From CAYQUC01 sp964514215 (GTDB taxonomy: Bacteria > Pseudomonadota > Gammaproteobacteria > UBA6429 > Thiohalophilaceae): a stretch of DNA of 30,382 nucleotides. This document shows, one piece after another, positions 24,662 to 30,382 of the stretch. Position numbers and translations under genes: made by a program. The notes beneath the pieces are model-generated. The model was not told the DNA's origin, did not search any database, and saw nothing but the letters and a program-made list of their open reading frames with translations. Every line of letters starts with the position of its first letter. Position 1 is the stretch's first letter. The DNA lies in contig CAZEPW010000045.1 in the NCBI GenBank assembly GCA_964514215.1, positions 1 to 30,382 on the forward strand, read 5' to 3'.

Positions 24662-25555
24662 CTAGAAATTATATCGAAAACTACTTCGAACGATGTAGTT
24701 GTTTTTTAATGCCGTGCCATTTAATTGTTGAACAATGGGTAATTGCACAGCAAATTCGGCAATCCAACGAATATTAACATATTGAATCCCAGGACTAATA
24801 AATAATTTTTTACCGTTAGTATTATTGTCTGCTATGTTATTAATTCGATTTTTTTCTTGGTGGATGAGGTTCATTTCAAAAACCGCATATAAGTAGTCAG
24901 GAATAGTATCGATAGTAGCAGTGCGCCAAATTCGATATTGATATGAACCGTCAAAACGAAAAGTATTACCCGCCTCAAAACCGTTATTTGCATTACTTAA
25001 TCGATAGCTAACTTGGGTATCAATCTGTTGCTGCAAATTTTGCCACGTTAATACAACGCCACCAAATATATCATATGCCCCTGAAGATAATTGTATCGTT
25101 CGAGGAAGCGTCCCAAGATCATCACTAATACTATCATTGGCAATTGGTAGTTTTAACCCGAGAAAAGGTGCAACCCGAAAAGTTTTGGCTTTATCATTTT
25201 CTTTATAAGCAGTATAACGGGCAAAAATACTCAAATCGCCAAAACCCTTATTACTACGCGCCACTCGATTATTATTAGCATCCAATTTAAGATTAATTTC
25301 GCGGTATGGTAAGCTGCCAAAAACCGTCCATTGATGGTTTATACCATAACCCAATGTTGTTACTGCATTAGTCTCAGTACGATCACGCTCACTACCAGCA
25401 GGATCATCACCGGATTGATTAATAATCAATTGCTCACGAATTAAATACTCCCCCTGCGCCACAGGCAATGCGGTATTAAACGATATAGGAGCTGAATGTA
25501 GCAGTGACGTGTTGACACAACAATACCAAGCAAAGACAAATGTTACTTTTTTCAT
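24662..25555 (-). CDS. Outer-membrane beta-barrel protein, paralogue of the 8360 gene
   Basis: 297 aa from the ATG at 25555 (MKKVTFVFAWYCC), which gives a signal peptide with cut near HSA; an open frame to 25654 lacks sense as protein. Barrel-type alternating strands throughout: TLGYGINHQWTVFGSLPYR, GFGDLSIFARYTAY, RVAPFLGLKLP, and a C-terminal RSSFRYNF. Its end (VQLPIVQQLNG) parallels VQIPVYQNLNG in the 8360 protein, so both belong to the PF13557-like family. It ends 98 bp before the MerR-controlled thioredoxin gene on the same strand, and no terminator is seen between them. Function as a channel is inferred from family. Confidence 0.75.
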   Translation of the reverse strand: MKKVTFVFAWYCCVNTSLLHSAPISFNTALPVAQGEYLIREQLIINQSGDDPAGSERDRTETNAVTTLGYGINHQWTVFGSLPYREINLKLDANNNRVARSNKGFGDLSIFARYTAYKENDKAKTFRVAPFLGLKLPIANDSISDDLGTLPRTIQLSSGAYDIFGGVVLTWQNLQQQIDTQVSYRLSNANNGFEAGNTFRFDGSYQYRIWRTATIDTIPDYLYAVFEMNLIHQEKNRINNIADNNTNGKKLFISPGIQYVNIRWIAEFAVQLPIVQQLNGTALKNNYIVRSSFRYNF

Positions 25556-25603
25556 AAGTTTAATCAATAGAATATCAAAAAAGAAGACTGTTTTATTCAG
25601 TAT

Positions 25604-25612
25604 ATTATAACA
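25604..25612 (-). promoter_or_regulatory. Extended -10 promoter of the outer-membrane barrel gene
   Basis: Leftward TGTTATAAT (25612-25604) is an extended -10 box about 50 bp before the ATG at 25555. It lies between the lipoprotein stop (25623) and the barrel gene, so the barrel gene can be expressed on its own. No clear -35. Confidence 0.45.
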
Positions 25613-25622
25613 AATTAGAAAA

Positions 25623-27038
25623 TTAACGCTGTTCCAACCAAGTCTCACCACCATTATAACTAATTAAACCAATTTGTTGTTGCTCACACAATGCTTCAAT
25701 ATTATCTCCGGCAGGATCTAAAAATATAATATCAAGGCAAGCGCTGGCTGGAATCATGTATTTAACCCAGTCTTCAGACAAATCTGATAAATAAAATATT
25801 TCCGAGTTGGATAAGGAACGTCGAGATATTGCAGCATAAAGTCCTTTGGTCGTATCTTTAATCGCTATAATATTTTCAATTTTTTCTGGAAAACTAAGTA
25901 ATGAAAATTTAGTTGTTTTATTATCATTAAATAAGACTGGAAATTCTGCCGAATTTTGGTTATAAGCAAAAATATAAAAACCATTTTTTGTTGATGTAAA
26001 AGTAAATGCATTAGTGCTTATGGAAGTACTGCTATTTTTGACAACGGGGTTATTTGTTTTATAGTGAGAATTTTTTTTCCAACGTTTAGCATCATGCAAT
26101 TTAGTGTATAGAGTAAAATAATCATCAACCAAAACCGTTAAGCTATCGGTAATAAATGCGCTATTCACTTCAATATTCGCAGGCACTTTATGTTTTGTTA
26201 CGGTGTTATTATAAACAGTAATATAATGTTGTCTATCCAACATACAAACCAAACGAGAGCGATCACCATTACAATCGCTAAAGTTCATCACATTATTTGT
26301 TTTAATTACTTTTTCAATTTTAAGTAAATTTTGACTATGATCCACAACGCCAACCGAGCCGGCTTTACCACCAACATAAGTCCCTATTGTTTCATGACGT
26401 TTTAATTTAAGCCAAAGCGCATTAGTTGCAGTATCATTTTGAATATTTTTTAAATTTTTTAAAGAAAGATAATTTCCACGTTCAAGACGCATTTTATTAC
26501 CCGTTAAGAAATTGTACAGTTCAGCATGATTTTCACTAATGTAATGTCTCATTGCTGCACCATTATCTAGGTAAGCAAGTAAATAATAAACATCATCAAC
26601 ACCATGATAAAAACCCGCGGTACTCATATTTTTATCCATAGCAGCTTTATATCGCTCGGAACTCGTGTCGTAATAAAATAATTTACCAAGATTAGTCGCC
26701 TTACCTGCTTCAACTCTAAATTTTCGATCAACGGGGTAAACTGTATCTAAAGTTTCAAAGTCTTCAACAATAACACCATCGGATGACGCTATCATGGGCA
26801 CATAAAGAAAATGATTTAAGGTATATTCTCCGGGGGGTAATGTAATAATTAAGTAACCGCCTTTCAATCCACCGGGGTATTTTTTATTATTAATTACGGG
26901 AACTGAATTTTCTAATCCATCTAACCCGGTGCTGGACACCTGAGCGATTAAAATACCATTACCAGAAACTAAAACTGGCTTCGATTGACATGCCTGCAAA
27001 AATAATACAATGCAGAAAATTGATACTATTTTCTTCAT
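25623..27038 (-). CDS. Large lipoprotein with Asp-box/propeller-like C-terminus
   Basis: 471 aa. Lipoprotein signal with lipobox LQAC (Cys17). Residues about 30-85 form a beta-rich domain (GILIAQVSSTG, GGYLIITLPPGEYTLNHF) of the carboxypeptidase-regulatory or PEGA-like kind: the PPGEY motif is typical. The rest is beta-repeat sequence and ends SYNGGETWLEQR, a match to the Asp-box pattern (S-x-N-x-G-x-T-W) of BNR/sialidase-like propellers. I do not recognise a specific family. It is upstream of the outer-membrane barrel gene on the same strand with its own promoter candidate, so joint function at the outer membrane is possible. Confidence 0.65.
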   Translation of the reverse strand: MKKIVSIFCIVLFLQACQSKPVLVSGNGILIAQVSSTGLDGLENSVPVINNKKYPGGLKGGYLIITLPPGEYTLNHFLYVPMIASSDGVIVEDFETLDTVYPVDRKFRVEAGKATNLGKLFYYDTSSERYKAAMDKNMSTAGFYHGVDDVYYLLAYLDNGAAMRHYISENHAELYNFLTGNKMRLERGNYLSLKNLKNIQNDTATNALWLKLKRHETIGTYVGGKAGSVGVVDHSQNLLKIEKVIKTNNVMNFSDCNGDRSRLVCMLDRQHYITVYNNTVTKHKVPANIEVNSAFITDSLTVLVDDYFTLYTKLHDAKRWKKNSHYKTNNPVVKNSSTSISTNAFTFTSTKNGFYIFAYNQNSAEFPVLFNDNKTTKFSLLSFPEKIENIIAIKDTTKGLYAAISRRSLSNSEIFYLSDLSEDWVKYMIPASACLDIIFLDPAGDNIEALCEQQQIGLISYNGGETWLEQR

Positions 27039-27202
27039 TTCCTAATAATCCCTTGTGCAATGTATCCTGAATATTTTTTTTATTATTATTTTTAATTTCT
27101 AAAACTCATATTAAACGCATAAAACTGACAATGTGACTCAACAATTTGAAAGCCTGACAATCACGAAGCCTAATAATATAGTTTATATTATAAACAGATC
27201 AA
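27039..27202 (-). promoter_or_regulatory. Leader of the lipoprotein gene with promoter and palindrome
   Basis: Leftward TTGATC (27202-27197), 16-bp spacer, TATATT (27180-27175). The spacer is almost filled by a perfect 15-bp palindrome GTTTATATTATAAAC (27181-27195), a candidate operator. The remaining 130-nt leader to the ATG shows no other feature. Confidence 0.35.
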
Positions 27203-27312
27203 GCAATAACTTGACGATTTAATTCTGGATTTATAATAATTCTAAACAATGCGATCTCAAAACTAAATATCAATAACAATGTTAGGGACAAAACGATTAG
27301 AATAAAGCAATC

Positions 27313-27342
27313 AGCTTACACTTTAATAAAAAAGTGTAAGCT
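27313..27342 (-). terminator. 12-bp perfect hairpin after the SRPBCC gene
   Basis: AGCTTACACTTT (27313-27324) and AAAGTGTAAGCT (27331-27342) with loop AATAAA, 12 bp past the SRPBCC stop. Strong stem but a weak T-tract on the leftward strand, so termination is likely though perhaps incomplete. Confidence 0.6.
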
Positions 27343-27353
27343 CCAAAGTGTTA

Positions 27354-27881
27354 TCAAATATGATGTTCGGCAACTAAACCTGATGACGTGTATTTCTTTT
27401 TTAATTTTTTTATGGGTACATTATTTATCCCTGTTTCAGCAAAATGCTTATATCCCAGCAAAATATCACAGGCTAAGTTTTTCATTTTGCCAGCCATCAG
27501 AGGCGTTAAAAATGCAGGTTTGGCTAAGTATTCAATATCAATACCTAAAGTACTATAGCTGTCGTTTGAATCAATGATTGTAAATGCAAAAATCATTTTT
27601 TGAATTGGAAAATTTTTCCATTCATAAACTTCATACTTATAATACCGACCTTCTTCATATTCAGTAATACGTTCTTTTAATGTAATTTTTAACCCCATAT
27701 CAACGATATGGCAAACCCGTTCAGCTCCCATCGAAGCACTATTAATACTACCAGTTTGACTATACGACTGTTTCACACCTGCATGAAATTGCGAAACATC
27801 GCCGTACCGCGATAAAACCTGCCACATTTTTTCGGCTGTTATATCCACCTGCAGTTGATAATGAATTTTTCTTAATTTCAT
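27354..27881 (-). CDS. SRPBCC (START-like) family protein
   Basis: 175 aa, soluble. The fold is shown by the N-terminal strand KIHYQLQVDITAEKMWQVLSRYGDVSQFH, in which helix 1 and the WxVLxRYGD segment are typical of polyketide cyclase/dehydrase-like SRPBCC proteins, followed by GAERVCHI, the long strands LKERITEYEEGRYYKYEV, and the C-terminal helix MAGKMKNLACDILLGYKHF. Such proteins bind hydrophobic ligands in a deep pocket; many have no known reaction. GAGGG lies 8 nt upstream. Second gene after the MAPEG gene, 28 bp apart, in an operon divergent from a LysR regulator. Confidence 0.82.
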   Translation of the reverse strand: MKLRKIHYQLQVDITAEKMWQVLSRYGDVSQFHAGVKQSYSQTGSINSASMGAERVCHIVDMGLKITLKERITEYEEGRYYKYEVYEWKNFPIQKMIFAFTIIDSNDSYSTLGIDIEYLAKPAFLTPLMAGKMKNLACDILLGYKHFAETGINNVPIKKLKKKYTSSGLVAEHHI

Positions 27882-27909
27882 AATACTACCCTCTTAATTA
27901 AATTTAAGC

Positions 27910-28329
27910 TTAAAACAACAATTGATAAGCTAACGTCAAACTCGCTATAAACCCTACCGTCCATGAAAATGTCCGAACATAAGGAACACCGACAATATAA
28001 AATATTGCGTGTATTAACCGAGCCCAAAAATAAACTTCACAAGCCATCGCTGTTACCGCGTTACTTGAACCCGTTAAATAAACCACTATCACTAATGGCG
28101 CAAACACAGCCAGATTTTCAACTGCATTCATGTGCGCACTATAGGCTCGATTGCCCCACACCCAAGCATATCGATCAGTACCCGGCTCTGGTGGACTGTA
28201 CAAAACATTAAGTCCCTTGGCAGGCCATTGCTTAATGACAATGTTAATCACGTATACCAGTGATAAGCTTGCGGTAAGTACACTTGTTAACGTCAGCCAT
28301 AAAATTTCACTCGTCATTGAAACTGCCAT
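27910..28329 (-). CDS. MAPEG family membrane protein
   Basis: 139 aa with four membrane helices (roughly 9-29, 68-88, 92-110, 116-136). The MAPEG signature is present: NRAYSAHMNAVENLAVFAPL in helix 2 and WARLIHAIFYIVGVPYVRTF in helix 3-4. MAPEG proteins (membrane-associated proteins in eicosanoid and glutathione metabolism) bind glutathione and act as transferases or peroxidases on lipophilic compounds in bacteria. First gene of a two-gene operon with the SRPBCC protein; the pair probably handles a lipophilic compound under control of the divergent LysR regulator. This is the second glutathione-linked locus in the window. Confidence 0.88.
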   Translation of the reverse strand: MAVSMTSEILWLTLTSVLTASLSLVYVINIVIKQWPAKGLNVLYSPPEPGTDRYAWVWGNRAYSAHMNAVENLAVFAPLVIVVYLTGSSNAVTAMACEVYFWARLIHAIFYIVGVPYVRTFSWTVGFIASLTLAYQLLF

Positions 28330-28365
28330 CTTTTATTTTCCTCAATTTTACAAATTCATGGGATA

Positions 28366-28394
28366 AGACTATGCTAAGCACATACGCATGTAAA
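28366..28394 (-). promoter_or_regulatory. MAPEG operon promoter with LysR-like dyad
   Basis: Leftward TTTACA (28394-28389), 17-bp spacer, TAGTCT (28371-28366). The dyad ATGC-N11-GCAT (28371-28389) lies in the spacer and has the 11-nt gap usual for LysR-type binding sites. It is 36 bp before the LysR start, where such regulators bind to control both genes. Confidence 0.4.
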
Positions 28395-28424
28395 TAATGA
28401 TAAACGCAAGTTAAAGGTGCAAAT

Positions 28425-29324
28425 ATGCAACTAATGGATTGGGACGATGTTCGTCATTTTTTAGAAGTAGTCGATGCAGGCTCAATAAACCAAGCCGCGC
28501 AACGCCTTGGTGTTAATCAAACGACGGTATCAAGGCGAATTAAATCACTCGAAAAACACCTAGGCAAAAACTTATTCGATCGTTCTGGCCACGGCTGGGT
28601 AATTACACCCGTTGGCGAACAACTTGTTATCAGTGCAAAAAAAATGGCGGAAGAAGCACACACACTTGAACGACAAGCAATATCCGATAGCCAAGAATTG
28701 CGCGGACTATTACGCATCACCGTTGCCGATGTCTGTACCCAACGTTTACTCATGCCTGCACTAAACTTGTTTACCACACAATACCCCGATGTTGATCTTG
28801 AGATAATCGCGACCAGTTCTGAATTAAACTTAGCTGCACGCGAAGCGGATATTGCTTTACGAACGACCAATACACCGCCCCAAAACCTAGTTGGGAATAA
28901 AATAGCGAAACTGGCATATGCGATATATGGCAGCAAAGAAATGTCACAAAAAATAAAAGTAACCCCTAACGGTGAAAATATTGCGTGTATTACTTGGCTC
29001 GGTGATGGTCATAGTCGCCCAGACTGGATTGAAAAAAACTTTACTAAGACACGTCGCATTTATCGCACCAGTGAACTGGGGTTGATGTTACAAATGGTTC
29101 AACAAGGCTTAGGCATTGCACAAATGCCCTGCGTATTTTGTGATGCCGAACCGGCTTTAGTAAAAATTCCAGCTAGCTTCATCGAAGCCGGCTGGGATTT
29201 ATGGGTGTTATCACATGTCGATTTACGAACCACCGCCCGGGTTCGTATTTTTAGAGACTTTCTTGTTACTGAATTAGAAAAACAAAAAAATTTAATTGAA
29301 GGAATAAGTTCAAAAACAAACTGA
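28425..29324 (+). CDS. LysR-family transcriptional regulator
   Basis: 299 aa. N-terminal winged helix: MDWDDVRHFLEVVDAGSINQ, AAQRLGVNQTTVSRRIKSLE and the linker LGKNLFDRSGHGWVITPVGEQL. Effector-binding domain from about residue 90 (LRGLLRITVADVC, VDLEIIATSSELNLAAREADIALR, GLMLQMVQQGLGIAQMP), a normal LysR type 2 periplasmic-binding fold. The DVRHFLEV start places it near the group that regulates small divergent enzymes. AAGGTG gives a good Shine-Dalgarno 7 nt before the ATG; MDWDD four codons in is also possible. Divergent from the MAPEG-SRPBCC operon, which it most likely activates. Convergent with the Fic gene, 4 bp apart. Confidence 0.9.
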   Translation: MQLMDWDDVRHFLEVVDAGSINQAAQRLGVNQTTVSRRIKSLEKHLGKNLFDRSGHGWVITPVGEQLVISAKKMAEEAHTLERQAISDSQELRGLLRITVADVCTQRLLMPALNLFTTQYPDVDLEIIATSSELNLAAREADIALRTTNTPPQNLVGNKIAKLAYAIYGSKEMSQKIKVTPNGENIACITWLGDGHSRPDWIEKNFTKTRRIYRTSELGLMLQMVQQGLGIAQMPCVFCDAEPALVKIPASFIEAGWDLWVLSHVDLRTTARVRIFRDFLVTELEKQKNLIEGISSKTN

Positions 29325-29328
29325 TGAT

Positions 29329-30369
29329 TTATAGCCCTGGAATTAATTGCGGAAAATACCAAGGCTCGGCATGTTCCGGAATTTCCCACTGAAAAGGTGA
29401 ACGTGAACTGGTTTCACTAAGCAAACCTTCTTCTCGAAGTTGTGCCATTAGTTTTCTTGCGCTTCGATCCGGCATTCCAGATAATTCAATGGCAGTTTTT
29501 CTATCCAACTTTCCTTGCACATAGGCATTATAAATAATCAATGCCGCGACAGTCTTTAATTTTCCAAAACCTTTAACACGATTATCATTGCGTGCGCTAA
29601 CATAGCTTTGAATGCGAAGATACATCTGCTTTAGTTTTAATTTATCATCAAAGTATTCAATTTGATCTAACGATGTTGTTATCATAAATTTACAAAATTT
29701 AATAAGTGCAGATTCACTTAGCTGTCCTCGACCATCATAATCTCCTTGTCGAATATTGTCCGCATGTTGCAATAAACTTTTGTAGTCACCGGATAATCGC
29801 GCTAAACCACGACTTAAACACCAAATACCCATACTCTCTATTCCAATTGTTTTTAATGCGTAGTCAGTTAACAATCTTGCGACACGACCATTGCCATCAG
29901 CAAACGGATGTATCCAGGCAAAACGATGGTGGGCACACATTATTGAAATAATTTTTTTATCACCATAATATTTATTCGGGTTATATACTTCACAAAAAGC
30001 TTTCATTAACGGTTTCACATAATCAGCCTCTGGTGGAATATAGTTTCCAACGATAACACTCTGGCTTCGCCACTCACCGGGAATAATCTTATCTTTTACT
30101 TCTTCTGATTGATTTTTTAATGCGTGCAATGAGTCAGGGACATACCGATAAAATTCACGATGAATTGATTTAATAAAATCAACCGAATATAAATCATCAA
30201 CATTTATTGATTGCGAATTTAACCACTGCTGAACTTTAATATGCGCTATCGATTCAAGCTGTAAATCGTGTTTTATTTTATCATTAATAAATTCGCCTCG
30301 TTGAGCAGCTCTGATTTCATAAGGTTCAGACTGTAACTTGTTAAAAGTTAATATAAAATATGATAAAAA
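29329..30369 (-). CDS. Fic-domain protein, 5' end unresolved
   Basis: The Fic motif HPFADGNGRVAR (codons about 29910-29875) is complete, with catalytic His and the anion-binding GNGR, followed by Fic core helices and a C-terminal winged-helix (DRKTAIELSGMPDRSARKLMAQLREEGLL). Fic proteins usually transfer AMP to target proteins. The only usable start downstream of 30372 is TTG at 30129, but the same frame stays open upstream to a stop at 30370 and carries Fic-like sequence (SEPYEIRAAQRGEF, then IKHDLQLESIAHIKVQQWL, FIKSIHREFY). There is no ATG, GTG or other TTG in that stretch, and its first part is AT-rich. So the gene is probably truncated or frameshifted at its 5' end. No inhibitory helix motif is visible. 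Confidence 0.75.
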   Translation of the reverse strand, partial: FLSYFILTFNKLQSEPYEIRAAQRGEFINDKIKHDLQLESIAHIKVQQWLNSQSINVDDLYSVDFIKSIHREFYRYVPDSLHALKNQSEEVKDKIIPGEWRSQSVIVGNYIPPEADYVKPLMKAFCEVYNPNKYYGDKKIISIMCAHHRFAWIHPFADGNGRVARLLTDYALKTIGIESMGIWCLSRGLARLSGDYKSLLQHADNIRQGDYDGRGQLSESALIKFCKFMITTSLDQIEYFDDKLKLKQMYLRIQSYVSARNDNRVKGFGKLKTVAALIIYNAYVQGKLDRKTAIELSGMPDRSARKLMAQLREEGLLSETSSRSPFQWEIPEHAEPWYFPQLIPGL

Positions 30370-30382
30370 TCAATAAAAAAAA

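Noticed and set aside
28517..28936. 139-codon open frame antisense to the LysR gene
   Set aside because: Opposite a clear LysR frame with a good ribosome site; no family features of its own.

Overview
The window is AT-rich bacterial DNA with dense short-spaced operons, Shine-Dalgarno starts, outer-membrane beta-barrels, lipoproteins and TolC/RND efflux parts. It therefore comes from a Gram-negative bacterium, and the family mix (DUF3015, Lnb/DUF4105, MAPEG, CzcCBA, ArsR-rhodanese) suggests a gammaproteobacterium. I cannot place it to genus. I see no phage, transposase, CRISPR, rRNA or tRNA genes.

Layout. 1-5.2 kb: a secreted alpha/beta-hydrolase-like protein with a degenerate active site, a stretch of intergenic repeats, a leftward pair (Lnb/DUF4105 acyltransferase-like protein and a lipoprotein hydrolase), and a DUF3015 secreted protein with a clear terminator. 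5.2-7.6 kb: a detoxification cassette, GST plus PPOX-type flavoprotein, divergent from a TetR regulator; two TetR-like palindromes sit on the GST promoter. 7.6-10 kb: a MerT-like / MerP-like / outer-membrane-channel operon driven by a MerR-type promoter with a 19-bp spacer, and a divergent second HMA protein. 10.1-12.9 kb: a periplasmic substrate-binding protein followed by a CHASE-type sensor kinase with no adjacent response regulator. 12.9-15.6 kb: a fatty acid hydroxylase family protein and a TVP38-rhodanese fusion, divergent from an ArsR-rhodanese fusion regulator. 15.7-22.5 kb: a heavy-metal efflux operon (CzcI-like peptide, CzcC, CzcB, CzcA) and a short CDF transporter. 22.6-24.6 kb: a leftward operon of CGKC thioredoxin, tandem CcdA-like membrane protein and MerR regulator, driven by a second MerR-type promoter nearly identical to the one at 9.3 kb. 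24.7-27 kb: a second outer-membrane channel and a large lipoprotein. 27.3-30.4 kb: SRPBCC and MAPEG genes divergent from a LysR regulator, then a Fic-domain gene whose 5' end is unclear.

How it fits together. The central 15 kb reads as a metal/thiol-stress region. The best candidate for an undescribed system is a MerR regulon: the MerR protein at 22.6 kb probably controls both its own thioredoxin-CcdA operon and the distant MerT/MerP/outer-membrane operon, since both have the same 19-bp-spacer promoter with nearly the same dyad. It has mercury-type import parts but no MerA in the window, and its MerR lacks the divalent-metal cysteine, so the metal and chemistry are open. Functions are assigned from motifs by eye; no alignment or database search was run.
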